A stretch of 64,000 bases of DNA from Rhodosorus marinus (GCA_029953675.1 JAMWBK010000001.1:2641001-2705000); one strand, 5' to 3'. Shown: positions 1 through 10,739, numbered from the stretch's first letter. Numbers and translations are program-made. Notes: generated by a model not told the origin, from the letters alone.

Positions 1-368
1 TTGGTGGTAAAGCGCTGATCGGGGTTGGGTGTGTATTGTGAGGGTGCGGGGATTGCCGAACCTGTTAGATTTGTGCACCTGTAGTGCTCTCGAATAGATA
101 CCTGGCTTCGGGACAGCCCGGGAGCTGTCGATTGAAGGTTTTGAGCGAGGGATTTTAAGAGACGAGGTGGATTGATCGAAAGCCTTTTTTGGGGGGCGGA
201 CGAGAAGCCTGGGTTTGATTGATCGAGAGATTGCCTGTGCAGTTCTTGATGAACTTGTACGGTCTAGTCGTGGAGGAGGGGAAGTAGTCTGGTTCGGAGA
301 AGAAGAATTGTAATGATGCGATAGTATAGTGAAAATTGAGGAAGTAGAGTAGATCAGATCGGCACAAT
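1..368 (+). promoter_or_regulatory. 5' flank of the RINT1-like gene
   Basis: No coding region is seen here. The plus strand is rich in G and T and poor in C, the same strand bias found upstream of other genes in this window. It probably holds the promoter and 5' untranslated region of the gene beginning at 369. No TATA box or defined element stands out. Confidence 0.4.
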
Positions 369-3033
369 ATGGAGGAGCTTGTGGTGGATGTAGCTCGATC
401 TGGAGGGGTCTCTAATTATCTGGATGAGGTCTTCCCGGATGCGGTACGTTGAAGCCAAAACTCTAGACAAGCTGGATGTGGGAATGAGAAGATGGGTGCG
501 GGGCTAACTCGGTGCAACGGATACTATTTCCGCATATGCGTGTGCAGGAATCTGTGAAGGAACAGGCGGCCGAATTCGCGGAGCGGGTCTCTTGGGAAGC
601 ATCTGCAGCAGAGGAAGACTACCATGGCGGTGGTGTGGATGCGGCGGACTTTTTGCCAGCGGCGTCAAGGTTCCTGGAGCGCGGGTTCGCAAACCTGGAG
701 AGCTACCGCTCGAAACTGCTGGATATCGAGGACCAGCGGATGGGTCTCCTGAACCACTTGACGGAGCTCAGAGCGATCAACGCGGAACTTGTTCAAGCAC
801 GTCGCGAAGAGTCTCAATTGAGAAGAGCGAAAGAAGCGGGTGACTCAATGGCAGCAATTCAGCAGGCTGTCCAGCAACGCAACGGTCACGCATGCCTACA
901 GCTCATCGGATCCCTCAGTGGTATTGCTAACCAGGTACGAGACACCAATGACCCGGAGCTGGAAACCGCGATATCAAATATGTGCTCGGAGGTAGTGGCG
1001 TTAGGAAAATCTGCATACGAAGAAGATCTGCGGCTATCGCTGGAGGCTGAAGGGTTTCCCATGGCAATTCCAAACGCAACGAGCAAACCGAAGGGTCTGG
1101 AGCAGATTCAGGATAGGCTCGCCTTCCTTGACGCGTGGCAGTCCACGACGACACATCTGGGGCTGAATGAGAAAATTGATCTGCAGCAGCCATGGTCGAT
1201 GGCAGCTTTGATTCGCGACGGCATCGCGAGATACCGGTTCCATTTCTCTTCACCCTCGTCTTCTCTCAACGACCCCCATCACCCCGAATGGGCGGCCGAT
1301 TTTGTTTTCACCCGGCTCACGGAGGCGATGCCCTTCCTCGCAATAGTTCGACCACAAGCGGACGTGGCATTCGCAAACGCGCTCATCGGCGAGTATGTTA
1401 CCAGACTCGTCTCCGACATGAAGACTGCAAACGACGGCGAGGTAGGTGATCCCCAAAAGCTCACTGAGATCTGGTCGCATTTTAGATGGCTGGAGACCTA
1501 AGCGGTTTTCTAGCGGAACAACTCGTTGACACCTCTCTTGTTGTTTCTTGTTGTTTTATGTAGCTGATAAGGCACTCGGCGACGGTGACAATGGCGCTTG
1601 AGTTGAGACTGCATGTGCTACAACATGCTGGCTTGAACTCTCCAGTAAAGCTTTTGGTCAGCGATGAATGGTTTGTGAGCACCTGGGCTGCTGCTGAAAT
1701 GAGTCACGCGGAGCAAAAAACGAGCGAAGCCGTGCAGAAGATTCTGAACGGTGACTGGACCCTCGATGAAGCATCTTCTGTAGCATCGGCGATACAGAAT
1801 GCGGAAGAGACCTGTAGCCTGTTGGAGGACGACAAGACCAAGGCAAAAGTGTTTGGGCTCATCACCAGGCCGGTCCTGCAGTCTGTCAGGTCGACGCTTC
1901 GAGGAACGGTCGGCGGCGCAGCTGAGAACAGAGATTTCGACGTGACACTACTTGACGCCAATCGATTTAGAGCGTGCTGCCGGGCGGCCTCTTTGGCCGC
2001 GTCGGTCGGGAACATGCTCAACGAATTCCAGCAGAATTCAGTATTTTACATGCTTATGGAGGAAGCGTGCGCGAACGGCGAAGACAACGGCTCTCCACTA
2101 TTCAAACAGGATGTTAGAAGATTCCAGCAGGAGCAGGCCCACCTTTCATCCTCAATCGTACGATGCGTTGTAGATCGCTTCCGGAACGATCTCGTGCCCT
2201 ACAGAAACTGCGTTGTTTATGGAGACCTATCCGCTCCGTAAGCAAGATCTTCGATCCCTTTGAGGGCCCAGCAGCACCTTGCTGTAATCGCTACAAGGAG
2301 TTAATCCTTTTGGTGCTTGTGTCTTGAAACAGGTCTCCGGATAGCGTCCTCTCTCACGATCTTTCTGGTGAGCTTCGGGAACCGATGCAGCTTCTGGAGC
2401 GCCGATTGGGCTTGATAAAGAGCGCCCTTGGGAGGACGAGGGCTGCAAATAAGATTTGGCGTGAAATCGCCTCTGAACTTGACAAGCAGCTTTTCGATGA
2501 TATCTTCATTCTAGCGTTCGCAGGGGGAGATCAGGGCACACTCGAAGTGGTTCGTTGAACAACCCTGGCACAGTGAATGGGCTTCTTTCAAGTTCAGCGA
2601 AGCGGGAAGAAATCTAAGACGTGAACTCGAACTGTTTCTTCTTTTTTTTTTCGTTTCGCAGGCGAATAGCTCCAACGATTTCTTGTCTGCGGCAATGAGA
2701 GGTCGCATCCTTAGACAAATTTGCTTCGACGCGAGTGTGCTTGTATCGCTTTTCGAAATCTTTACGAAGAAAGTGTCCAAGGTCTTCCAGAGACTAAGTG
2801 AAGCGACTACCTTGTTGATTCTTAGCGTCGCAGGCGAAGACGAGTGGAACAAAACTTCCGAGCGCAGCCTCGTCCTCAGCGCTCTAGAGAAGCTTCCCAC
2901 AAGACCTGGTGATCAGACTGCTTCGGAGGCGGCTACCGTCCTTCGCGAAAACCTTCACGTCACAACGCTCACCCCTCGGGAGGCAAAAGAGATGCTCATC
3001 GTCGCCGGGCTGCTGCTTCCACCACTAACTTGA
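369..3033 (+). CDS. RINT1/TIP20/MAG2-family vesicle-tethering protein
   Basis: This is the large subunit of the Dsl1/NRZ tethering complex, which captures Golgi-derived vesicles at the ER. Five exons join in frame: 369-443, 548-1441, 1564-2237, 2333-2546 and 2662-3033, giving about 742 residues, close to the usual 700-800 of the family. The ATG at 369 precedes the peptide MEELVVDVARSGG and a GTACGT donor. An N-terminal coiled-coil region (residues LLDIEDQRMGLLNHLTEL) is followed by the family's landmark near RYRFHFSSPSSSLNDPHHPEW, with an F-F-S/N-x-P-EW pattern. The C-terminal helical part carries the WREIASELD and FAGGDQGTLE stretches typical of the RINT1_TIP1 domain. The fourth donor (GTGGTT) is weak but is the one that keeps phase. 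Assignment rests on recognised sequence patterns, not a search. Confidence 0.8.
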
Positions 3034-3287
3034 CTGCAGAGAGCAATAAAATTAAGAATTTACATCCTTGACTCTCTTCCTTCGTCTTTAGGGCGCCTTG
3101 ACCTATCATCATCCTAAACTGGATTCCGCTGGAGTTGAATCTACACGAGACGGCCAATCCCCACTAGGGAGCTGAGTACGCAGCACCAAAGGACAGACAA
3201 GTCGTCCAGCACCGGCAGCATTGAGAAGAAGTCTTATCCAAAGAGTCTTCTGTTTTGTGAACCGTAACCGAAGGAAGTCTGGGTTTA

Positions 3288-3731
3288 TCAATACTCTGAC
3301 TCAATATCAAGAAACCGGAGGAGTTCCTCTTCATACGAGTAGCAGTTGTATCCCAACAAAGATAATCTCGTCTTGCGCTGCTCGTTGAACTCCTCAATGC
3401 TGGTAAGGGTTTGTGAGCTAACGCCGGCGAATCCCAAGTCCAGCAAACTACTTTTCATAACGTGTTCCGGAAACGATCTCAAGCGAACAGACGCGTCAAC
3501 ATCTCCACCACGGAATAGCGCCAACGCCGTTTCGATCTTAGTCGGGTGCTTTGGAAGAAAATCAGCAAGGAGCACTCGACCACGCGCATCACCGGTCATC
3601 GGAACCAGAGCCACAAATGCATGCAGCCGTGGCGTGAAGCTCGGTAAGCCTTGCAATCGACTTCTTCCTCTGTAAACCCGAATTAAATAGCCATCGCCAG
3701 CAGCTCCAGCGAATAAAAGAGGAGAGTCCAT
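3288..3731 (-). CDS. conserved-looking hypothetical protein, 147 aa
   Basis: A single uninterrupted frame of 147 codons on the minus strand, converging on the RINT1-like gene. The protein has a small hydrophobic start (MDSPLLFAGAAGDGYLIRVY) and a middle part containing FTPRLHAFVALVP and DFLPKHPTKIETALALFRGG. That wording reminds me of uncharacterised proteins of plants and algae with a DFLP-x-(N/D/H)P-T motif, but I cannot name the family with confidence. There is no clear membrane segment and no catalytic motif. The acidic, aromatic C-terminus ends RFLDIESEY. An upstream leader exon beyond 3731 is possible, but none is evident. Function unknown; that it is a real gene is likely from its amino-acid composition and its lack of overlap with anything better. 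Confidence 0.55.
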   Translation of the reverse strand: MDSPLLFAGAAGDGYLIRVYRGRSRLQGLPSFTPRLHAFVALVPMTGDARGRVLLADFLPKHPTKIETALALFRGGDVDASVRLRSFPEHVMKSSLLDLGFAGVSSQTLTSIEEFNEQRKTRLSLLGYNCYSYEEELLRFLDIESEY

Positions 3732-4030
3732 TGCTCTTCAACTGTATTCCTTTTCCATCGAAGAAGGATCAGTTATCGTCAAGGCCTCCCCTCCAAAACA
3801 GCTCTAGGAAGAGGCCATGTTACCCACTGTGGAAAGCTCTAGGAGCAACTTTCGAGGATGAGTTGGCGTTTTTAGAGTTCGTCTGCGCTAACCTCGCTGG
3901 GTGGATATTGTCAGCTTTGCAACCTCCTATACATAGCGCACCTGTGCTCTGCACTACTGCATCATTGTCTGCGAGTACAAACATGCAAAGAGGATGATGT
4001 AATTTGGATGAGAACGCAAACGAGCGGAAG
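3732..4030. other. intergenic stretch, no gene seen
   Basis: Nothing convincing on either strand. It is the spacer between the 147-aa gene and the retroelement cluster. Confidence 0.5.
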
Positions 4031-4034
4031 CTCC

Positions 4035-4545
4035 GTTTCGCGCGTCTACAAATTTAGCAGCATATGAGCGCCACAGGGTCAAGAAAGCTCCGTGAGCAGA
4101 CGATCTAAACGCCGTGGGTCGTTGCGAAAGAGACCTCGGAGCCAGCGAGAACCTACACTATCTATCAAGCCAAAGCACTCAATAATGAGGGGGACAAACC
4201 GGTATGTCACCGCCGAATCGCGAAAGGTAGGGTTTGACATCGCTGCCGCGTACTGCGATTCTTTCACATGCAGCATGGACCGAGCTGCAGGTTCACCTCC
4301 GCATCGACATTTAAGTCCATAGCGGATGGCTCTCCCGCGTCTTCACAAGGCTCCGCACCGGCAGAAAGACGCCCAAGCTGGAAACACCTGAGCAAAGTCA
4401 GGATGATTCTCCGAAAGCGAGTTTCCAAGGCAAGGAAATCTTGGACAGCAGCATGGAGAAAACCCTTATTTGAAAGCCGATCTAGCAGGTTTTTCTGAAC
4501 CCGTGAAAGGCGCAAAATAGGCGAAACCGTCAAGGTCAGAATATC
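4035..4545 (-). mobile_element. internally deleted fragment of the non-LTR element
   Basis: Read on the minus strand, this carries two blocks of the element found intact-like at 5215-9075. The first is a piece of the N-terminal protein (VQKNLLDRLSNKGFLHAAVQDF, compare 6450-6530). It is fused to the C-terminal endonuclease block (YAAAMSNPTFRDSAVTYRFV and FVPLIIECFG, compare 8790-8990). Everything between, including the whole reverse transcriptase, is missing. The copy therefore cannot encode a working product. Confidence 0.75.
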
Positions 4546-4656
4546 CTCTGCGCGAGCGCCAAGGAGATCCGAAGAGGCGAGGGATTCCTAAGAGAAACGG
4601 TCAAAATCAAGCATGAAAGAAACGCGAGCGCGTGTCAAAGCCTTGATGAGCTAACA

Positions 4657-5214
4657 AAGGTCTCTGCGCAGGAGGCGTTTTCAACGAAGTAGAGAGGATT
4701 TGATGCGCGGTATCTGTCACAAGAAGCAAGCATGGGGTCCCGAAAAATCAGCGTGGAGAAAATCGCCGGGCGACGCGCCGAGGCACGAGGCCATCGTGTC
4801 ACGAACATCTCGGACAGGAATGTGGGCCGCGGAGCGCGAGGAGCGCTGGGGACGCACGTTGGCCATCAAGACCCAGCGCAGAGGAGATATGGTGCGTTTA
4901 ACAGGCTATCTTTGGATGAATGTACATTCTGGGCTGAGCCTGCCGTTGACTCTGTTCAACGCACCATATCTCCTCAACATCTATCTCCTCTGCGCTGGGT
5001 CTTGATGGCCAACGTGCGACCCCAGCGCTCCTCGCGCTCCGGGGCCCGCATTCCTGTCCGAGATTTTCGTGACACGATGGCCTCGTGCCTCGGCGCGTCG
5101 CCCGGCGATTTTCTCCACGTTGATTTTTCGGGACCCCATGCTTGCTTCTTGTGACAGATACCGCGCATCAAATCCTCTCTACTTCGTTGAAAACGCCTCC
5201 TGCGCAGAGACCTG
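4657..5214. repeat. large fold-back inverted repeat made of retroelement sequence
   Basis: Bases 4657-4904 are the near-perfect reverse complement of 4952-5214, with only a handful of mismatches. A roughly 50-base spacer lies between them. The right arm has one extra short duplication near 4970-4985 (CTCCTCAACATCTAT). Both arms derive from the 5' protein part of the nearby non-LTR element (compare 5990-6150 and 6240-6285 on the plus strand). A transcript across it would form a long hairpin. Confidence 0.85.
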
Positions 5215-5520
5215 TGTTCGAGAATTGCCGTTTTGGATTGTGATTGTGGTCTGGAGTTGGGTTTGGCGCATTTTTGGGTGCCTAAGTGTTCTTTCGTGGG
5301 AGGCGCTGCTTTCAGCGGTCTTTCCCCCGCTTGTTTCTCGGTCTGTGTAAAACGGTTGGTGGTTGTTAGGGCGCTTTGACGTTCTCCGCGGGTTGCGGAG
5401 GTGTTTCTCTTTTTCTTCGGGTGGGTTCGAGTGCGTTTTTGGCGGGGATTTCCCTTGGACGCAGAAGGTGCCTGGTGGTTGTGCCCTTCTACGGCGTTCT
5501 TTCGCGGTCCCCCTCGTGAT

Positions 5521-6933
5521 GGCCGCGTCGAGCACCCCACCGTTGTCTGTGGAACTCCGGCTTGGGCGATTTGGCACGCTCGCCGAGCTGCCAGGTTGCT
5601 CCAAGGCTACCGCAGAGGCCCTAGTCATTCATATTGCTCGCGCTGTTGCTGTTGCTGCTGAGGCCAACCGCCTCCGGAACTGACTTCCTCCCTTGCCGCC
5701 TTTGCCTATGCCCCGGGTCCTGGCTCGCCGTCGGCGGCGGTGGCTGTCCCACCTGCCTTTGTCCCACCTGTGCCTCTTCCATCTGGGACGATCGCTACTG
5801 GGACAGCTGTCCTTGCCACCGCGGTCCAGTCGACCCGAACTCCTAGGGCAGATTCCTCGGTATCTGGCCCTGTGCCCCATGCTGCTCCTTTTCGCCCTTC
5901 GCGTCCTTCCTATTCCCAAGTCCTCCGGCGTGGGACTGTTGAGGCCCGAGCGGAGGCCCTGGTAAGTGCTTTCCCGCCTGAGCCTGCTGTTGACTCTGTT
6001 CAGCGCACACTCTCTCCTCTGCGTTGGGTCTTAATGACCAATGTGCGACCCCAGCGCTCCTCGCCCTCCGGCCCGCATTCCTGTTCGCGATTTTCGAGAC
6101 ACCATCGCCTCGTGCCTGGACACGTCCCCTCGCGATTTTCTCTACGTTGATTTTTCGGGGTTACGTTACCCCAGCGCCTTTCCCGCGTTCAGAAGAACCT
6201 GCTCGACCGGCTTCCAACTAACCCGTGCTTCCTGGTCTCCGATACCGCTTATCAAATCCTCTCTACGCTGTTGAAAACGCCTCCCTCACAGCCGCCGGTT
6301 TTAGCGAATAAGATTCCGACTAGCGCCCACGTGTCCCTCGTGCTTGACTTTGACCGTTTTTCCTCTGACTCGCTTGCGCCTGCGGATCTGCTTGGGGCGC
6401 GCCCCGAGGACCTTCTGCGATCGGCGATTTCGGCGCATTTTGAGCGCCTTTCCCGCGTTCAGAAGAACCTGCTCGACCGGCTTCCAACTCGGGGCATTCT
6501 CCACTCCGCTGTCCAAGATTTCCTTATCTCTGAAACTTCGCTTTTGGAGAACCATGTTGATTTTGCTGAGGTGTTCCCGGTGGGGGGTCTCTCTGCGGGC
6601 GTAGAGCCTCTGGCTGTGGTTGAGCCTTCTGCCATGGATTTTGCTGGCGGGGAGTCGGAGGTGGATCCGCTCGCCCTCGAGCCTAGTACCCCCTCGCCAT
6701 TTGGCGTTCGGGGTCGGGTTTCCGCGGTTCTGGCGGACGCTTACGCGTCCTTGACTTCTTTGCGTGGTCCTCCGCCCAAGCGTCCTCATTTGACGCAAGT
6801 GGCGGGGGCGCCTTCCCCAGCTTCCCCTACGGATTCACATCCAGTCGACGCTTCCTCAGAGGTGAGGGAGCAGGATGCCTTAGTCCTTCCGGGATCACTG
6901 CGAGCTCCCTGCTTTTTTTACCAGCTCCGGTAG
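5521..6933 (+). pseudogene. N-terminal (pre-RT) protein of the non-LTR element, frameshifted
   Basis: The frame opens with MAASSTPPLSVELRLGRFG, continues through a helical patch (LPGCSKATAEALVIHIARAV) and then shifts near 5680 into a Pro/Ala-rich stretch. A later frame from 6271 contains DLLGARPEDLLRSAISAHFE and VQKNLLDRLPTRGILHSAV, then an acidic Ser/Pro-rich tail. Parts of it are duplicated: the VQKNLLDRL block occurs at both 6185 and 6455. I recognise no nucleic-acid-binding domain. The same segments reappear in the fragments at 4035-4545 and 9300-9800. Confidence 0.6.
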
Positions 6934-7060
6934 CTTTGAGGCCTGGCGTTCTCGCCTTTTCTCTTGGTTCTCGGGGTTTGTTGCTGGTTTTCCCTTTGGG
7001 GAAATCCCCTTTTGCTCTCAATCTCCTCCGGCTTGCCTTCCTCATCGGCTGCGCCGGCGG

Positions 7061-9041
7061 GTGTCTTTTCTTTTGGACTTTTTACTGATGGAGGTGGCCG
7101 ACCACCCTCAGGATGCACTTGCTTGGCAACTCCTGTTTCTTTTTCCTCGACTAGTGCTCACTGTCTCCCAAGGGCGCCATGCCTGTCCCATTAGACGTAA
7201 AGTCCAGTCTTTTCTTGCAGGGGACTTTGCTTTCCTGGAATCTTTGTACCTTGCTAGTGTGTCTACTTCCTCTTTGTGTTCGACTTCGCCTCCTTCTCGT
7301 TCTCGTCGACAGGCTAGGGCAAAGGCAGCAGTGGCACAGGGGGATATTCGGCGGGGGGCGGCCATTCTCCAGCAACGCGTTTCAGTCGAGCGTTATCGAA
7401 CTGACTTGGCTGACACAGTTGCCGCGTTGTTTCCTGCGCATGACGCGAGTTGGAACCCTGCGTTCCAGCGTGTCTTAGATCCTTATGTCGCCTCCACGAC
7501 TGACACGGGCAGGTTGCTTTTTCGGCCTGAAGAGGTTTTGGCCCTTCTTGGGTCCGCCCCGAAGGGTCGTGCACCGGGTCCCTCAGGTCTCCGGGTTGAG
7601 CTTTTCTACTGGTTGGGCGAGGAGGGCCTCGGCGCCCTTGCGCGAGTGGTGGAGAGTCTTGTAAATGGGGATGATTTTTGCGACGATGCATGGGCCCTAC
7701 TGTCGCGGTCGCACCTGGTGCTACTGCCTAAGCCTGGGCATTCGCGCCAGACGCCATCGCTACGCCCCATCGGGATGTGCGAGACCCTGCGCAAGTTGGG
7801 GAGCCGTTTTCTGTCTCGCAGGCTCACTAATGAGGCACGGAGTTTTTTTCGGCCTGACCCAGGTGGGTGTGGGCTATTCGGGCGGCTGTGAGCTGGTGAC
7901 TCGCATCATGCAGTTGGACAGCCTCGGGGAGGAGCCTTTCGGTACACTTTCGGTCGATTTTGCAAACGCCTTTAACAGCGTGTCGCGTGTTCACGCGCTC
8001 GAGGTGGTTCGTCAGCTCTTCCCATCGGGTTTCCTTTCGTGCGCCGGGTCTACGGGGAGGGGTCAACTTGCCCTCGCCTTGTCACCTTGGGTGCAGACAG
8101 CCAGAGCTTTGTGTCACAGACGGGTGTTCAGCAGGGAGACCCCTTAGGGCCTCTTCTGCACGCATGGTAACCCAAAAAACCCTTTCGTGGGACATACATC
8201 GGGACTCGTATGCAACCCCTCTGAGTTTACCTTCGTGCTCGGCGTCGACTTTGGCTCGCCTGCGCGGTTTGGGGTGGAGTCTCGGCTCCTGCTTCTTCAC
8301 GGTCATACCTGCGTATCCGCGGTTGGCGCTTACCGATCTCGAACTTCGTGTAAGCTTACGACTTTACCTGGGCTTCCCGCAACCCCCTTGGCCTGTTGAG
8401 CGGGATTCTAGATGCGCATTGTGCGGGGCCAATGTACCGTTGGGTGATTATGGTGCGCATTTGTTGGCGTCTTGTGCGGAGGTTCAAGGGGCCCGGACCA
8501 GACGCCATACGCGGCTCAACCGCTTGCTTTTCCGCTACCTTCGTTCTCAATCGCTCGGTACGGACCGAGAAGTGGTCCCTCTGGCGGTGGCATCGGAAAT
8601 TGCTGATGAGAGTGACGCCCCAGCGGTACAGCGGGTGGCGGCGGATCTCGTTGTGACTGACCTCAATGCGCGTCGCAGTGAGTACATTGACCGCTCCATC
8701 CCTTGTCCTCAGGCGACCAGGCGCGCCTGCCTGCGTCGGCTCGGCGTCGAGGAGCTGCAGCTCGGTCCATGCGACAAGTGAAAGATTCGGAGTACGCGGC
8801 AGCGATGTCAAACCCTACCTTTCGCGATTCGGCGGTGACATACCGGTTCGTCCCCCTCATTATTGAGTGCTTTGGCTTGATAGATAGTGTAGGTTCTCGC
8901 TGGCTGCGAGCTCTGTTTCGCAACGACCCAGGGCGTTTAGATAGTCTGCTCACGGAGCTTTCTTTGACCCTGTGGCGCTCCAATTATGCTTTGTTTGTGG
9001 ACGCGCGTCATCAGCGTCTTTTCTCTCGCTTCTCAGCGTAG
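7061..9041 (+). pseudogene. reverse transcriptase plus restriction-like endonuclease of the non-LTR element, frameshifted
   Basis: Reverse-transcriptase landmarks appear in order but in different frames: GRAPGPSGLRVELFYWL (7570-7615), LLPKPG..RPIGMCETLRKL (7725-7800), LSVDFANAFNSVSR (7950-7990) and TGVQQGDPLGPLLHAW (8125-8170). Downstream lies a finger of form C-x2-C-x8-H-x4-C within RCALCGANVPLGDYGAHLL (about 8410-8470). A PD-(D/E)-x-K-like core follows, ADLVVTDLNARRSEYIDRSI (8644-8700). A K..Y motif (KDSEYAAAM) and FVPLIIECFG (8775-8880) complete it. The YxDD box was not found intact, and frame changes occur near 7840, 8050 and 8770. The finger followed by this nuclease signature is characteristic of RLE-type non-LTR elements. 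Confidence 0.75.
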
Positions 9042-9067
9042 TTAGCCTCTGGATAAACGGATCATCA

Positions 9068-9820
9068 ATGAACACGCGACACGCTGTTAAAGGCGTTCGC
9101 AAAATCGACCGAAAGTGTACCGAAAGGCTCCTCCCCGAGGCTGTCCAACTGCATGATGATCATCCGTTTATTCAGAGGCCAGCTACTCTGAGAAGCGAGA
9201 GACAGGACGCTGATGACGCGCGTCCACAAACAAAGCAGAATTGGAGCGCCACAGGGTCAAAAAAAGCTCCGTGAGCAGACTATCTAAACGCCCTGGGTCG
9301 CTCATGATGCGAGTCACCAGTTCACAGCCGCTTGAATAGCCCACACCCACCCCGGGTCAGGCCGAAAAAATCCCGCGATCGTCCCAGATGGAACAGGCAC
9401 AGGTGGGACAGGGGCAGGTGGGACAGCCACCGCCGTCGACGGCGAGCCGGGACCCGGGGCATTGGCAAAGGCGGCAGGGGAGGAAGTCAGCTCCGGGAGG
9501 CGGTTGGCCTCAGCAGCAACAGCAACAGCGCGAGCAATATGAATGACTAGGGCCTCTGCGGTAGCCTTGGAGCAACCTGGCAGCTTGGCGAGCGTGCCAA
9601 ATCGCCCAACCGGAGTTCCAGACAACGGTGGGGTGCTCGACGCGGCCATCACGAGGGGGACCGCGAAATAACGCCGTAGAAGGGCACAACCACCAGGCAC
9701 CTTCTGATTCCAAGGGAAATCCCCCCCAAAAACGCACTCGAACCCACCCGAAGAAAAAGAGAAACACCTACGCAACCCCCGAAGAACGTCAAAACCCACT
9801 AAACCAACCGTTTTACACAG
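9068..9820 (-). mobile_element. chimeric minus-strand retroelement fragment
   Basis: Three blocks of the element are joined on the minus strand. Bases 9068-9160 match the reverse complement of the RT part at 7906-7996. Bases 9160-9300 match the element's 3' end. Bases 9300-9800 match RT 7840-7912 fused to the N-terminal protein and leader. The joins sit on CATGATG/GATGATC sequence shared by the pieces. It cannot encode an intact protein. Confidence 0.75.
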
Positions 9821-9829
9821 TCCTCAGGC

Positions 9830-10165
9830 GACCAGATACCTACCCGCATCTGCAAGCTGCCGTGGCGCTGCGGCTCGGTCAATGCGGCAGCTGAAGGAGT
9901 CCCAGTACGCTGCAGCTATGTTGGACTCTACGCTCTGCGATTCGGCCTTGCCCTATCCGTTTGTTCCACTCATCATCGAGTGCTTTGGTTTATTTGATTG
10001 TGTCGGCTCTCGCTGGCTTCGTGGGCTCTTTCGTCACAGCCCAAGTCGTCTTGATAGCCTCCTCACGGAGCTGTCCTTGACCTTATGGCGTTCCAACGCG
10101 GCTTTATTGTTCGACGCGCGTCATCAGCGTCTTGTTTCTCGCTTCTCAGGGTAGTTAGGCTCTGA
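9830..10165 (+). mobile_element. 3' end fragment of the non-LTR element
   Basis: Plus-strand copy of the endonuclease C-terminus (KESQYAAAM..., FVPLIIECFGLFD, SRWLRGLFR, to LVSRFSG and a stop near 10154). The 3' UTR follows and runs into TGATGATGATGATGAC. It diverges clearly from the copy ending at 9041, so it represents an older or different subfamily member. Confidence 0.75.
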
Positions 10166-10171
10166 TAAACT

Positions 10172-10300
10172 GATGATGATGATGACCGAGAAACAAGCGG
10201 GGGAAAGACCGCTGAAAGCAGCGCCTCCCACGAAAGAACACTTAGGCACCCAAAAATGCTCCAAACCCAACTCCAGACCACGATCACAATCCAAATCCCT
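10172..10300 (-). mobile_element. 5' leader fragment of the non-LTR element
   Basis: Reverse complement of the leader at about 5220-5345, starting directly at the TGATGATGATGATGA tail of the preceding fragment. The two fragments are thus fused head to tail in opposite orientation. Confidence 0.7.
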
Positions 10301-10384
10301 ATCTATGCTGGGGGGGTTTCCCTGTCCAGGGGGAGCCAGCTTCGGAGGAAAAAAGAAGAGAAAAGGAGAAAAATACACAGTCGA

Positions 10385-10575
10385 CAACGAAATGGAAGAC
10401 TTTCCGAAGCCAGACGCCTTCGATGGCCAGCGGGACTACATCAAAGTCGAAGGCTTCGTGGCGTCGCTCCGGGATATCTCCATTTTTATCCACACGGGGA
10501 CCCGGAAACACTGCTACCCTGGATGTTGATTCCGAGAGTTCCCGAAGCTCTGAAGGTATTTTTGCCGGGTTTATA
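10385..10575 (+). pseudogene. remnant of an LTR-retrotransposon-like gag protein
   Basis: The plus strand encodes FPKPDAFDGQRDYIKVEGF followed by V-A-S-L-R-D-I, which has the P-x-x-F-x-G...F...L pattern at the start of many Ty3-like gag proteins. A frame change follows (YLHFYPHGDPETLLPWM). It has no similarity to the non-LTR element around it. With so little left, the gag assignment is only moderately secure. Confidence 0.4.
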
Positions 10576-10739
10576 ACGTCCGGACCTTCATCTGTTATAT
10601 CTTTGGGAGCCTCGCTTCACTGCTTTCTCGCCCCGTCTCACACCGCCTGTGCTGTACCAGCACTGCCGTTTTAGATATCCCCTCCGACCGCATTGGTGAC
10701 ATTGTGATCCGGAATTCCTTCGTGGGGGATCATAGCTGT

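Larger units (their letters stand above)
5215..9075 (+). mobile_element. near-full-length non-LTR retrotransposon with CCHC finger and restriction-like endonuclease
   Basis: The element reads left to right. A 5' leader (5215-5520) is followed by an N-terminal protein region (from 5521), a reverse transcriptase (from about 7060) and a C-terminal endonuclease ending at 9041. The short 3' UTR ends in ATAAACGGATCATC. The same leader and 3' end recur in other fragments nearby, which supports these borders. There are no long terminal repeats. The copy is broken by several frameshifts and stops, so it is a relic. The order RT, CCHC finger, PD..D nuclease is that of R2-like and related restriction-like-endonuclease elements; that class assignment comes from motif order, not phylogeny. 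Confidence 0.8.

Noticed and set aside
4974-5628. Overlapping 188- and 149-codon minus-strand frames
   Set aside because: They cover the inverted repeat and the antisense of the retroelement leader. They are Lys/Arg/Pro-rich and not conserved between the fragment copies.
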